Shown here piece by piece: positions 7,306 to 15,049 of a stretch of DNA of 19,457 bases. Origin of the DNA: HRBIN35 sp036741875 (GTDB lineage: Bacteria; Patescibacteriota; Minisyncoccia; UBA6257; HR35). The notes below the pieces were generated by a model. It saw only the letters and a list, made by a program, of their open reading frames with translations, ran no database searches and was not told the DNA's origin. Made by a program: the position numbers and the translations under genes. The stretch is from contig DAINRM010000008.1 in NCBI GenBank assembly GCA_036741875.1, positions 1 to 19,457 of the forward strand, written 5' to 3'. Position 1 is the stretch's first letter, and each line of letters starts with the position of its first letter.

Positions 7306-8277
7306 ATTTTCAAAAAAACCTTTTTCACCTAAAAAAGCATCTAAAGAGCTAAATTGATATTTAAAACCGTATTTTTCTATTTTTGAACCATCACAAAAAA
7401 TAGGAAAGGTATAAGAATTTTCTGAACCTGGAGCTGTTGGAATTTTACCTAAAGAAAAATGCCATAAAAAGAAAAACAAAATTTTAAGAATTTTGTAAGG
7501 AATTTTGATAATTTTTTTCTTTGTTATTTGTGCAATTTCTTTAAAATAGAGAAAATTTGGTGGAGCAATATTAAAAATTTCAAATTTTTGTGGAAAATCT
7601 TTTTCTAAAACAAACAAGAAAGCAGAAACAACATCATCCTCATGAACATATTGTCTTAAAGAATTTTCTGAAGATAAAAAAATAAACGGTGTTAACTCTT
7701 TCATAAATTTAAGTAAACCACTTTTTTTAAAATATTTTTGAGCAAAAGGCCCGGTAACAGTAGCTAATCTTAAAATAATTACTTCTTTATCACGATTTTC
7801 TTCATAAAATTTTTTAGCTCTTTTTTCCATCTCGATTTTTTCTTTTCCATAAAGATAAACTTTCTCTCTAAGTTCATCATCTTCTTTAAAGGGCATCTTT
7901 TCATTATTTTCCTTATTAGCACCGTAAACAGCAATTGAGCTAGTAACGATTATTTTTTTAACATCATTTTTTGAGCAGAAATTTAAAACTTTTTCAAAAC
8001 CAAAACTATTTTCATAGAGATGTTTTTGAAGATTAAAAAATGATCTTCTAATCCAAAAAGCTAAATGAATAACCACATCTATTTTTTCTTTTATTTCTTC
8101 TTCCCAACCTTCTACCAAATTTTTTTTAATAAAAATTATCTTACCTCCCGGTTGCCATAAAATTTTTGGTGCTTTTACATCAAGAGTATAAATTTTTTCA
8201 ATATTTTCCTTTAAAGATAAAAAATAAGTAAGCATGGAACCAATATAACCACTAGCACCTGTGACTAAAATTTTCAT
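7285..8277 (-). CDS. NAD-dependent sugar-nucleotide epimerase/dehydratase (extended SDR)
   Basis: This 330-residue protein is an extended short-chain dehydrogenase, a family that interconverts nucleotide sugars through a bound NAD(P). The N-terminal VTGASGYIG (5-13) is the glycine-rich NAD-binding loop. TSSIAVYG (112-119) carries the catalytic Ser/Thr, and Tyr143 with Lys147 in YLYGKEK forms the YxxxK active site. RLATVTGPFAQ (about 170-180) lies where the family has its substrate-binding block. The substrate is not identifiable; UDP-glucose 4-epimerase-like activity is one option. It starts 2 bp after ftsW. Its last 21 bases overlap the sugar transferase gene tail-to-tail, so the two genes are physically linked and could share a glycan pathway. 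Confidence 0.9.
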   Translation of the reverse strand: MKILVTGASGYIGSMLTYFLSLKENIEKIYTLDVKAPKILWQPGGKIIFIKKNLVEGWEEEIKEKIDVVIHLAFWIRRSFFNLQKHLYENSFGFEKVLNFCSKNDVKKIIVTSSIAVYGANKENNEKMPFKEDDELREKVYLYGKEKIEMEKRAKKFYEENRDKEVIILRLATVTGPFAQKYFKKSGLLKFMKELTPFIFLSSENSLRQYVHEDDVVSAFLFVLEKDFPQKFEIFNIAPPNFLYFKEIAQITKKKIIKIPYKILKILFFFLWHFSLGKIPTAPGSENSYTFPIFCDGSKIEKYGFKYQFSSLDAFLGEKGFFENLFSPKG

Positions 8278-8279
8278 TT

Positions 8280-9383
8280 TTATTTTTTAAAACTACTTAT
8301 AAGACCTAAACTAAAATTTATAGCTATTTGACTTGAGGCACCTAAACTAAAAAAGGGTAGCGCTACACCAGTAGGCACAAAAATTCCCAAATTAGAAATA
8401 ATATGCAAAAAGGTTTGTATTGTTAGCCAAGTAAAAACACCTAAAGAAAAAGCTGTTTTTTCTATATTAGGATTTTCAAAACCTAAACGTAAGATTCTTA
8501 AAAAAAGAAGAGAAAAAAGAAAAATAAGCAAAAAGGAACCTACAAAGCCCGTTTCTTCAGCATAAATGGAAAAAATAGAATCAGTAAGCATTTGAGGAAT
8601 GATAATTATTTTCATTTGTGATTTACCTAAACCTTTACCCCAAAAACCTCCTGAAGAAATAGCCAAGGTTGTTTGCTTAAGTTGATAAGTTCTTTCTTCA
8701 TAAAACTTACCTTTAGTAAAAAAAGAAAGAATTCTTTCTTGTCTATATTCCCAAAAATTTATTCCTACAACAAAAAGAAAAATTGATAAGAGAGTAAAAA
8801 TAGAAAAAAGTTTAAGATGTTCTTTAAAAGATTTAAAAAAAATCAAAGAAGAGGAAATTAGAGAAGAAGCTAAAATAAAGGTATTACTCAAAGCTGGTTC
8901 TAAAAAGATGGGTAAAATTACAAAAATTAAAAAGGAAACAAGAATAAAGATTCTTGTTCGGAAAGAACTAAATAAATTGCTTGACATTAAAAAAATCAAT
9001 GTTAAAAGAGATAAAGGTTTAATAATTTCAGCAGGTTGAAAAGAAAATAATCTCAAATTTATCCATCTTTTTGCTTGACCTGATTCTAAAGAAAAAGAAG
9101 GAACAAAAACTAAAAAAAGAAAAACATAAAAAATCAAAAAAAGAATAAAAATGATAAACCTAATTTTATTCCAAAAATTCCCTAAGAAAATTCCCAAGAA
9201 GAAAAAAATAAAACCAAGAATAAAATTTTTAATTAAAAAATCATAAAAATAAGTATAAGAATTTCCAGTTTTAATAAAAGAAAAATAAAGTGAAGTACTA
9301 TAAAAATTAACAAGTCCTAAAATACTTAAAATTAAAATGATATAGAAAATTTGCTTATCAAAAACAAAATTTTTTATTTTCAT
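8280..9383 (-). CDS. ftsW: SEDS-family peptidoglycan polymerase FtsW/RodA
   Basis: SEDS proteins are integral membrane glycosyltransferases that polymerise lipid II, FtsW at the division septum and RodA along the side wall. The 367-residue protein has about ten hydrophobic segments. Family landmarks are FSFQPAEIIKPLSLLTLIF (about 113-131), ERILSFF (about 216-222), SSGGFWGKGLGKSQ (about 243-256), IPQMLTDSIFSIYAEETGFVG (about 260-280, containing the conserved Asp of the TD/HD motif) and VPTGVALPFFSLGASSQIA near the C-terminus. FtsW is favoured over RodA because of the neighbouring murG and FtsQ-like genes, but the two are hard to separate by eye. It starts 5 bp after rpsI and ends 2 bp before the epimerase. 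Confidence 0.92.
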   Translation of the reverse strand: MKIKNFVFDKQIFYIILILSILGLVNFYSTSLYFSFIKTGNSYTYFYDFLIKNFILGFIFFFLGIFLGNFWNKIRFIIFILFLIFYVFLFLVFVPSFSLESGQAKRWINLRLFSFQPAEIIKPLSLLTLIFLMSSNLFSSFRTRIFILVSFLIFVILPIFLEPALSNTFILASSLISSSLIFFKSFKEHLKLFSIFTLLSIFLFVVGINFWEYRQERILSFFTKGKFYEERTYQLKQTTLAISSGGFWGKGLGKSQMKIIIIPQMLTDSIFSIYAEETGFVGSFLLIFLFSLLFLRILRLGFENPNIEKTAFSLGVFTWLTIQTFLHIISNLGIFVPTGVALPFFSLGASSQIAINFSLGLISSFKK

Positions 9384-9388
9384 TAAAA

Positions 9389-9880
9389 TTATCTTTTATG
9401 CCATTGAGGAGCTTTCCTTGCTTTTTTAAGTCCATATTTCTTTCTTTCCACTTCTCTAGGATCTCTTGTTAAAAAGCCTGCTTTTCTAAATCTTTGTCTC
9501 CATTCCGGATTTAATTTCACTAAAGCTCGAGAAAGACCAAGCCTAATTGCCTCTGCTTGTCCTCTTAAGCCACCACCTTTAACTTTAACACTAACTCTAT
9601 ACACACCAAACGCCTTTAATTTTCTTAAAGGGGCATTAACAATTTTTATAAATTCTATGAGATTGAAAAAATAGTCTTTATAATCCTTACCATTTACCAC
9701 AATTTCAAAATCTTTGGTTTTTTTAGAAGCATCATAAATTCTTACGCGAGCAACTGCGGTTTTTCTTCTACCAATTCCTTCGATATATTTATCTTTACCA
9801 ATCTTAGGGAAAACAGGAATTTCTAAGGTTTCTTCTTCTTGAATTTTTTCTTTTATTTCTTCAGTTAATGTTTGTGTCAT
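9389..9880 (-). CDS. rpsI: 30S ribosomal protein S9 (uS9)
   Basis: uS9 sits in the head of the small ribosomal subunit, and its C-terminal tail reaches toward the P-site tRNA. The 163-residue protein has an acidic N-terminal extension (residues 1-32), then YIEGIGRRKTAVARVRIYDA (33-52), VKVKGGGLRGQAEAIRLGLSRAL (about 98-120) and a basic tail ending KKARKAPQWHKR. The first ATG lies 20 bp inside the 3' end of rplM, and no ATG, GTG or TTG lies in the extension just downstream. The 20-bp overlap therefore appears real and implies coupled translation with L13. Confidence 0.97.
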   Translation of the reverse strand: MTQTLTEEIKEKIQEEETLEIPVFPKIGKDKYIEGIGRRKTAVARVRIYDASKKTKDFEIVVNGKDYKDYFFNLIEFIKIVNAPLRKLKAFGVYRVSVKVKGGGLRGQAEAIRLGLSRALVKLNPEWRQRFRKAGFLTRDPREVERKKYGLKKARKAPQWHKR

Positions 9881-10232
9881 TTTCTTTTAATATTTTAACT
9901 CTAAGAAGTCTCTTTTTTCTTAATTTATTTTTGGGAAGCATTCGACTTAAAACAAGTCTTAAAACTTTTAACTTATCTTTCATCCATAAATCTTTAAGTT
10001 TAATTTCCTTAAGATGTCCTATATAACCTGTATGCTTGTAAAAAATTTTTGTTTCAAATTTATTTCCCGTAAATTTTACTTTATCTAAGTTTTTCACAAA
10101 AATAAAAATAGGAAAATCTTTACTTGGATCATAATGAGGAAGGTGCTTTCCCTGAAGATAATAAGCAATCTCTGTCGAAAGTCTTCCTAATGATTTTCCG
10201 CTAGCATCTAAAATTATTTCTTCTTTTTTCAT
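9861..10232 (-). CDS. rplM: 50S ribosomal protein L13 (uL13)
   Basis: uL13 is an early-assembling large-subunit protein. The 123-residue protein shows LDASGKSLGRLSTEIAYYLQ (8-27), GKHLPHYDPSKDF (28-40), KFTGNKFETKIFYKHTGYIG (53-72) and VLRLVLSRMLPKNKLRKKRL (about 90-109). The length is a little short for bacteria, at the C-terminus. The pairing rplM-rpsI is conserved across bacteria. The overlap with rpsI is 20 bp. An extended -10 (TGGTATAAT) ends 7 nt before the ATG, so this pair begins a new, nearly leaderless transcript within the larger minus-strand block. Confidence 0.97.
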   Translation of the reverse strand: MKKEEIILDASGKSLGRLSTEIAYYLQGKHLPHYDPSKDFPIFIFVKNLDKVKFTGNKFETKIFYKHTGYIGHLKEIKLKDLWMKDKLKVLRLVLSRMLPKNKLRKKRLLRVKILKENDTNIN

Positions 10233-10239
10233 AGCTTAA

Positions 10240-10245
10240 ATTATA
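10240..10245 (-). promoter_or_regulatory. Extended -10 promoter (TGGTATAAT) of rplM-rpsI
   Basis: TATAAT reads 10245 to 10240 on the minus strand, preceded by TGG (extended -10). The predicted +1 at about 10233 is one base before the rplM ATG. It occupies most of the 21-bp gap after the flippase gene. Confidence 0.7.
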
Positions 10246-10253
10246 CCATAAAA

Positions 10254-11537
10254 TTATATCTTCCTTTCAACAGTCAAAAGAGAAAAAATTAAGGTAAGAA
10301 TAAAATTTAAAAACTGGGCTAAGATACTTGAAAAAATTGCTCCGTAAGCTCCATAGGAGGGAACTAAAATAAGATTAAGAATAAAATTCAAAGAAGCAGG
10401 AAGGATAGTGATAAAAAAATCAAGCCATTGCTTGTTAAAAGAAAAAAGAACGTAGTCTAAAAAACCTGTGGGTATCATAAAAATAAGAATTCCAAGTAAC
10501 GAATAAATATAAGGTAAAGCAGATAAATATTCAGGACCAAAACCTAAATAAACAATTAAAGGACTTAAGACAAAAGTTAAATAACTAACGAAAAATCCTA
10601 AAAATAAATGAAGTATAAGAAAAAAATAAAAATATTTTTTATATCTTTCTCTTTGATTAATTAAACTGGAAAGAAATGGAAAAATAGATGTTGAGAAAAT
10701 ATAACCAATAAAACTTGAAGCTAAGATGATTTTAGAAGCAACCGAATATTCACCAAGTTCAGAAAATTCTCTAAAATGTCCAATAATAATTTGATCAGTA
10801 TAAAAAAAGACGTAACCTAAAAGACCAAAAAAAACTAAAGGAAGTCCATTGAAAACATAATATTTATAATCATTAAAATAAGAAGAAAGATTTTTAATAA
10901 TATCTTTTATTTTTAATTGAGTTTCTTTTTCAAAAAAGAAAAAACTGAAAAGACTCGAAAGTATTGAACTAAAAAGATAAGCAAGTCCTATACTAAGCGA
11001 ACTTCTGTAAAAAAGAGAAAAAAATATGGCTAAAGAAAGAATAGTTAAACTTTCAATAATATTAGAAAGAAAATTTAAAAATGTTTTTTGGATGCCTATA
11101 AAAAAAGAAAGAAAATAACCTCTTAAAGTAAAAACAAAAAAATATAAAATCAAAATAAAATACAAAACAGTGCTATATTCTTTAGATCTTAAAACTAAAT
11201 AACCAGAAAAAGAAATTAAAGTAATCAAAAGAGAAATTAAAAATTTAAAAGAAAAAGTTCCTCCAACAACTCTTTTTTTATCTTCTTTTTGTTGATAATC
11301 TCTTATAAGAAGTTGGCTGACACCAAAATCAGAAAAGAGAAAATAAAAAGAAACTAAGGCTAATACATAATTAAAAATACCAAAAACTTCTTTTCCTAAA
11401 AGACGAGCGGCGACAAAAAATAAAATTAAGTGAAAAAACCTAGAGGAAATTTCTGAAAGATAAAGCCAGAAAGTATTTTTAAAAATTGGCAGGTGTGAAA
11501 AAAATAAACTTTTAAAATAACTAAGGTCTCTTTTCAT
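10254..11537 (-). CDS. Polysaccharide flippase, MOP superfamily (Wzx-like)
   Basis: These membrane transporters flip polyprenyl-linked oligosaccharides across the inner membrane. The 427-residue protein has about 12 to 14 hydrophobic segments and the N-terminal block typical of PF01943-type proteins, TFWLYLSEISSRFFHLILFF (about 22-41), followed by AARLLGKEVFGIFNYVLALV (about 43-62) and the FSDFGVSQLLIRDYQ stretch. FFYTDQIIIGHFRE (about 244-257) is the typical mid-protein motif. It starts one base after the PfkB-family kinase gene. A role with the sugar transferase and epimerase nearby is reasonable. A lipid II flippase (MurJ) is less likely, given the short length and the Wzx-type N-terminus. 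Confidence 0.9.
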   Translation of the reverse strand: MKRDLSYFKSLFFSHLPIFKNTFWLYLSEISSRFFHLILFFVAARLLGKEVFGIFNYVLALVSFYFLFSDFGVSQLLIRDYQQKEDKKRVVGGTFSFKFLISLLITLISFSGYLVLRSKEYSTVLYFILILYFFVFTLRGYFLSFFIGIQKTFLNFLSNIIESLTILSLAIFFSLFYRSSLSIGLAYLFSSILSSLFSFFFFEKETQLKIKDIIKNLSSYFNDYKYYVFNGLPLVFFGLLGYVFFYTDQIIIGHFREFSELGEYSVASKIILASSFIGYIFSTSIFPFLSSLINQRERYKKYFYFFLILHLFLGFFVSYLTFVLSPLIVYLGFGPEYLSALPYIYSLLGILIFMIPTGFLDYVLFSFNKQWLDFFITILPASLNFILNLILVPSYGAYGAIFSSILAQFLNFILTLIFSLLTVERKI

Positions 11538-11538
11538 T

Positions 11539-12471
11539 TTAGATCTCTTTTATATCTAAATTTTTATAAAATCTATATTCTCTTTTATTTAAAACGCCAT
11601 TTTGAGCACCAAGTTTTTGAATCACTGAAGAAGCATTAGCTGATCCCCATAAAAGAGCTGATTTAATTACATTTTCATTAAATTCTTTTTCTATTACTAT
11701 TTTGCCAAAAAAAGCAGAAGCAAAAGCATCGCCGGCACCAGTTTTATCAACTATTTCTTGAGGTTTAAAAATTCCTGCTTTTAAAATTTTATTTTCTGTG
11801 AAAACTAAAGATCCTTTTTCTCCTAGAGTAACAATTAGAGCTTTAACTTTAATTTCTTTTAATGTTTCCTTACCTAGAAGAATAAGATCTTTTTTAAAAT
11901 TTTGATTTAAAATCCTAAGCTCTTCATCATTTAAAAAAACAAAATCAGTAAAAGAAAGAGTTTTTTTAGCTAATTTTTCTTCTAAAAATTTTTTTGAAGG
12001 ATTAATAGCAATAAATTTAACTTTATTTCTAACTTTTTTGAAAAATTTTAAAAAATTTAAAGAAGGCGTATTTCCTGGGGTGATATAAATATAGGGATTT
12101 ATTTTTACTTTATTTAATTCATTAATCTTAAATTCTGAAAGTTTGCCACGATGAACAAAAATAATTCTTTCTTTGCTTGGCGGTAAGATAATAACTGAAA
12201 AAGTTGTTGCTTCTCGATGATAAAAAACTTTTGTTTTTAATTTTAATTTTTTAACTTTATTTTTGATTATTTCTCCAAGAAAATCTTTTCCTAAATGAAA
12301 ATAAATTTCTGGTTTTAATCCTAATTTTTTAAAAGTAAGAGAGGCATTTAAAGCACCACCCCCTAAAGAGAATTCAAAATTTTCAACTTCTATTTTTTCT
12401 CCTCTTTCAAAATTTTCTTCTTTAACCTTCAAAATAATATCTAAAACAGCGCTACCAATAACCGTAATCAT
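11539..12471 (-). CDS. PfkB-family carbohydrate/nucleoside kinase
   Basis: This ribokinase-like enzyme phosphorylates a sugar or nucleoside using ATP. Numbering from the ATG at 12471, the 310-residue protein has the N-terminal VIGSAVLDI (4-12), the substrate-side GGGALNAS (37-44), NDEE (181-184) and the anion-hole and catalytic block DKTGAGDAFASAFF (242-255) with catalytic Asp248. I chose 12471 rather than the ATG at 12495 because MITVIGSAVLDI is the typical start of the family, and because this start lies one base after the archease stop instead of 23 bp inside it. The substrate is unknown. It sits between archease and the flippase, and no sugar-specific context helps. Confidence 0.9.
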   Translation of the reverse strand: MITVIGSAVLDIILKVKEENFERGEKIEVENFEFSLGGGALNASLTFKKLGLKPEIYFHLGKDFLGEIIKNKVKKLKLKTKVFYHREATTFSVIILPPSKERIIFVHRGKLSEFKINELNKVKINPYIYITPGNTPSLNFLKFFKKVRNKVKFIAINPSKKFLEEKLAKKTLSFTDFVFLNDEELRILNQNFKKDLILLGKETLKEIKVKALIVTLGEKGSLVFTENKILKAGIFKPQEIVDKTGAGDAFASAFFGKIVIEKEFNENVIKSALLWGSANASSVIQKLGAQNGVLNKREYRFYKNLDIKEI

Positions 12472-12472
12472 T

Positions 12473-12874
12473 TTATATATCGATGATAAATTCAAAATTA
12501 AGATGATTATTATTTTTTTCTAATTTTGCCTGATGATAAGTAATTCCTTTAATATCTTTTTTTAAACTTTCAAATTCAAAACCTTCAAGTTCACCTTCTA
12601 TTTTATTTTCTTCCAAAATTTTAGGTTTAAATTTTATAAAAATAGTTTTTTCTATATAAGTTTTAGCTAAAACTTCAGAAAAAAAATTTATTAAGGTATA
12701 AAGAAGATCATTTCCTTCCGCTTTTATTTTAACTTTTTTCTTTCTTTTTTTAAGTTTAGGAGAAAAAAATGATTTAAAAGCTAGAAGAGTATTATTTATA
12801 AGAGATAAAAGACTTTTCCCGAAAATTCTAATTTTAAAATCAGCGGTATGAGAAAGAAACTCGAATTTTTTCAT
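12473..12874 (-). CDS. Archease, activator of the RNA ligase RtcB
   Basis: Archease helps the 3'-phosphate/5'-OH RNA ligase RtcB to form its guanylylated intermediate and turn over in tRNA splicing or RNA repair. The 133-residue protein has the N-terminal FLSHTADFKIRIFGKSL motif (6-22) with the conserved metal-site Asp, LLYTLINFFSEVLAKTY in the middle (about 57-73), IKGITYHQAKL (about 108-118) and the terminal IDI whose Asp is the conserved C-terminal metal ligand. The length is near the family norm of about 140. No rtcB gene lies in the window. The ATG overlaps the serS stop by 4 bp (ATGA), so it is translated with serS. Confidence 0.88.
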   Translation of the reverse strand: MKKFEFLSHTADFKIRIFGKSLLSLINNTLLAFKSFFSPKLKKRKKKVKIKAEGNDLLYTLINFFSEVLAKTYIEKTIFIKFKPKILEENKIEGELEGFEFESLKKDIKGITYHQAKLEKNNNHLNFEFIIDI

Positions 12875-14127
12875 TTTATCTTTTTTTCAATTTTTTCAAA
12901 ACCCAGGTAGGGCACTAAAACTTCTGGAATTTCAATATAATTTTTTCTTTGATAATTTTCTAAAATAGCTATAATAGCTCTTCCTATAGCTAAAGCAGTA
13001 GCATTTAACATATGTAAATATTCTACCTTTCCGTTTTTTCTCCTAAATCTGGCATTAATTCCTCGAGCTTGGTAATCTGTAGTATTAGAACAAGAATGAG
13101 TTTCTCGATATCTTCCTTGACCAGGAAACCAGGCTTCAATATCATACTGCTTATAATCTGTTCTTCCCATATCACCTGTACAAATAAACATTACTCTATA
13201 AGGAATTTTAAGAAGTTGCATAATTTTTTCTTCTAAAGAAAGAAGAAATTGATGTTCTTCTTCTGATTTCTCTGGTAAAGTAAAGCTAAACATTTCTATT
13301 TTTTCAAATTGATGAGTTCTAAGAATACCTCTAACATCCTTACCGTAACTTCCTGCTTCTCTTCGAAAACAAGGAGAAAAGCCTAAATATCTTTTAGGAA
13401 GTTCATCTTCCTCTAAAATTTCTTCGGCATGATAAGGTCCGATAGTATGTTCGGCACTTCCTATAAGAAAAAGTTCATCTTTTTCTAAATAGTATCTTTC
13501 TTCTCTGTCAGCACCAGTAATTCTTCCCATACCCCGATAATACTTTTCTTTTATAAAATAAGGAGGAATGATAGGAATGAAACCATAAGGAAGCAGAGTA
13601 TCAAAAACAAATTTTATTAATGCGATTTCCAAAAGAACGGCTTCATTTTTTAAATAATAAAATCTTGAACCAGCAACTAAACCGGCTTTTTCTATATCAA
13701 TAAGATCATACTCTTTGCCTAGCTCTACATGATCTTTAGGATTAAAATCAAATTGAGGTATTTCACCCCAAGTTCTTAAAACAACATTTTCGTCTTCATT
13801 TTTACCTCGAGGCACATCTGGAGAAGGGACATTAGGAATCAAATCTAATTTTTCATCTAAAATTTTTTGAAGAAAATCTAATTCATCTTCAATTTTTTTA
13901 ATTTCTTCTTTTTTCTCTTTTAAAATTTTTATTGTTTCTTCATCAGGTTTGGTTTCAGAAGCTTTATTTATTAAAGCACGAAGATCATCTCTCTTTTTTG
14001 TTAATGAATTAATTTTATTTTTAATTTCTATAATCTCGTCAATGATGCTAAAATCTTCATAACCTCTATCTCTTAAAGCGTTTTTATATTTTTCAGGATT
14101 TTTTAAAAGATCCTTAATATCAATCAT
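12871..14127 (-). CDS. serS: Seryl-tRNA synthetase
   Basis: SerRS charges tRNA-Ser with serine. The 418-residue class II synthetase has an N-terminal coiled-coil arm (about residues 28-95, rich in Lys and Glu) that grips the long variable arm of tRNA-Ser. The catalytic domain shows motif 2, from FRREAGSYGKDVRGILRTHQ (254-273) onward, and motif 3, NATALAIGRAIIAILENYQ, near the C-terminus. TGDMGRTDYKQYDIEAWFPG lies between them, as usual. The length is typical. The start is supported by a TAAAAT hexamer ending 7 nt upstream, which predicts a 1-nt leader. It begins the block serS-archease-kinase-flippase and is divergent from the FtsQ-like gene across 23 bp. Confidence 0.97.
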   Translation of the reverse strand: MIDIKDLLKNPEKYKNALRDRGYEDFSIIDEIIEIKNKINSLTKKRDDLRALINKASETKPDEETIKILKEKKEEIKKIEDELDFLQKILDEKLDLIPNVPSPDVPRGKNEDENVVLRTWGEIPQFDFNPKDHVELGKEYDLIDIEKAGLVAGSRFYYLKNEAVLLEIALIKFVFDTLLPYGFIPIIPPYFIKEKYYRGMGRITGADREERYYLEKDELFLIGSAEHTIGPYHAEEILEEDELPKRYLGFSPCFRREAGSYGKDVRGILRTHQFEKIEMFSFTLPEKSEEEHQFLLSLEEKIMQLLKIPYRVMFICTGDMGRTDYKQYDIEAWFPGQGRYRETHSCSNTTDYQARGINARFRRKNGKVEYLHMLNATALAIGRAIIAILENYQRKNYIEIPEVLVPYLGFEKIEKKIK

Positions 14128-14132
14128 AAGAT

Positions 14133-14146
14133 TTATTTTAAAATAA
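14133..14146. promoter_or_regulatory. Palindromic bidirectional -10 (TTATTTTAAAATAA) between serS and ftsQ-like gene
   Basis: A perfect 14-bp palindrome contains TAAAAT on both strands (14139-14144 on plus, 14140-14135 on minus). The predicted +1 positions are about 14151 for the plus gene, which is the A of its ATG, and about 14128 for serS, one base before its ATG. The whole intergenic space is 23 bp, so each unit's upstream promoter region lies inside the other gene's coding start. Confidence 0.6.
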
Positions 14147-14150
14147 GTTT

Positions 14151-14843
14151 ATGCGAAAAAGAAAAGTTAAGAGCATTAATTTTAATTTCCTTTTTATTTT
14201 AAATGTTTTAATTTTAACTTCCTTTTTAACACTGATTTCTTTTAAAAAAATAGAAAATTTCATTGTTGAGCCTCCTGAAGGTTTATCTTTAGTAGAAAAA
14301 TATTTTTTAAACAAACCTCTTATTTATATAATTTTGAGTCATAAAAAAGTTTTAGAAGAAAATCCTAATTTAGTCTCTTTAGAAATAAAGCCGTTAATTT
14401 ATCCTTATGGAGTAAAAATAAAAATTAAAGAAGGGAAAGTCATTGCTAAAATTGTTGATATTAAAGAAAATAAAGTTTATTTTTTAGACAACTATGGGAG
14501 GGTAAGTTCCTCTTTTAAAACAAAGGATAAAAAAATTTTAGAAATTATTTCCTATAAAAAAATAGAAGATAAATCTTATCTCCATAAAAATTTGTTTGAT
14601 TTTCTTTTAAAGATATTACAATTTGCCAATCTTTATTTTCTTGAGATAGAAAAAATTATCGTTCATTCAAACTTTGATATAAGTCTTATCTTAGAAAATA
14701 AACAAGAATATCTTTTCGATTTAAAAAAAGATCAAAAAGAGCAAATTAAAAAATTTTACTTCTTCTTAGAATTTCAAAAAAAGCAAAAAATTAAAGCTAG
14801 TCGAATTGATCTCAGGATACACAAAAAAATATATTTCAAATAA
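14151..14843 (+). CDS. FtsQ/DivIB-like cell division protein
   Basis: FtsQ/DivIB is a bitopic membrane protein that links divisome subcomplexes. The 230-residue protein has a short basic N-terminus, one membrane segment (about 11-30), then a POTRA-like region with VLEENPNLVSLEIKPLIYPYGVKIKIKEGKVIAKI (about 66-100), matching the usual pattern of a helix, a pair of strands and an ExxPxA-like end. VYFLDNYGRVSSSF (about 109-122) fits the family's YxLDxxG element, and the terminal ASRIDLRIHKKIYFK fits the IDLR-type last strand before the membrane-distal end. No single motif is diagnostic, so the call rests on layout. The nearby murG and ftsW fit. TAAAAT at 14139-14144 predicts transcription starting on the ATG itself. 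Confidence 0.7.
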   Translation: MRKRKVKSINFNFLFILNVLILTSFLTLISFKKIENFIVEPPEGLSLVEKYFLNKPLIYIILSHKKVLEENPNLVSLEIKPLIYPYGVKIKIKEGKVIAKIVDIKENKVYFLDNYGRVSSSFKTKDKKILEIISYKKIEDKSYLHKNLFDFLLKILQFANLYFLEIEKIIVHSNFDISLILENKQEYLFDLKKDQKEQIKKFYFFLEFQKKQKIKASRIDLRIHKKIYFK

Positions 14844-14851
14844 AAACTTTT

Positions 14852-15007
14852 CTATCTTAATTCCTTAGGAGGAAGGCATTCCCTATGATAAACAGGTCTT
14901 CCTTTACTAGGAATAAAAGGAAGCTCGGAAATTGGCTTACCACATTTGGCACAAACCCAAACTTCACCCTCCTTAGGCCTGAAAAGCCTTCTTTTGTTAT
15001 TTCTCAT
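14852..15007 (-). CDS. 51-residue zinc-binding protein (CxxC...HxxC)
   Basis: This small gene reads from the ATG at 15007 to a TAG at 14854-14852. The product begins MRNNKRRLFRPKEGEVWVCA and contains Cys19-x2-Cys22 and His41-x2-Cys44, a plausible single zinc site with an 18-residue spacer. The N-terminus is strongly basic, which would suit RNA or DNA binding, but I do not recognise the family and infer no function. Support comes from the four well-placed ligands, the Pro/Gly turns between them (PFIPSKGRP) and a TATAAA at 15025-15020 predicting a 6-nt leader. A weak AGGA lies 7 nt before the ATG. It converges on the FtsQ-like gene with 8 bp between stop codons. A frame on the opposite strand here lacks any such pattern. 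Confidence 0.75.
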   Translation of the reverse strand: MRNNKRRLFRPKEGEVWVCAKCGKPISELPFIPSKGRPVYHRECLPPKELR

Positions 15008-15019
15008 TTTTTCCTAATT

Positions 15020-15025
15020 TTTATA
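15020..15025 (-). promoter_or_regulatory. Candidate -10 box (TATAAA) of the small zinc-binding protein gene
   Basis: TATAAA reads 15025 to 15020 on the minus strand. The predicted +1 at about 15013 is six bases before the ATG at 15007. It has the same spacing as at other unit starts but a weaker hexamer. Confidence 0.45.
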
Positions 15026-15049
15026 ACCGACCTCCCTCCTAAGAAATCC

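Noticed and set aside
12472..12495. Upstream ATG (12495) for the PfkB-family kinase
   Set aside because: It adds eight residues not typical of the family and forces a 23-bp overlap. The ATG at 12471 gives the usual N-terminus one base after the archease stop.
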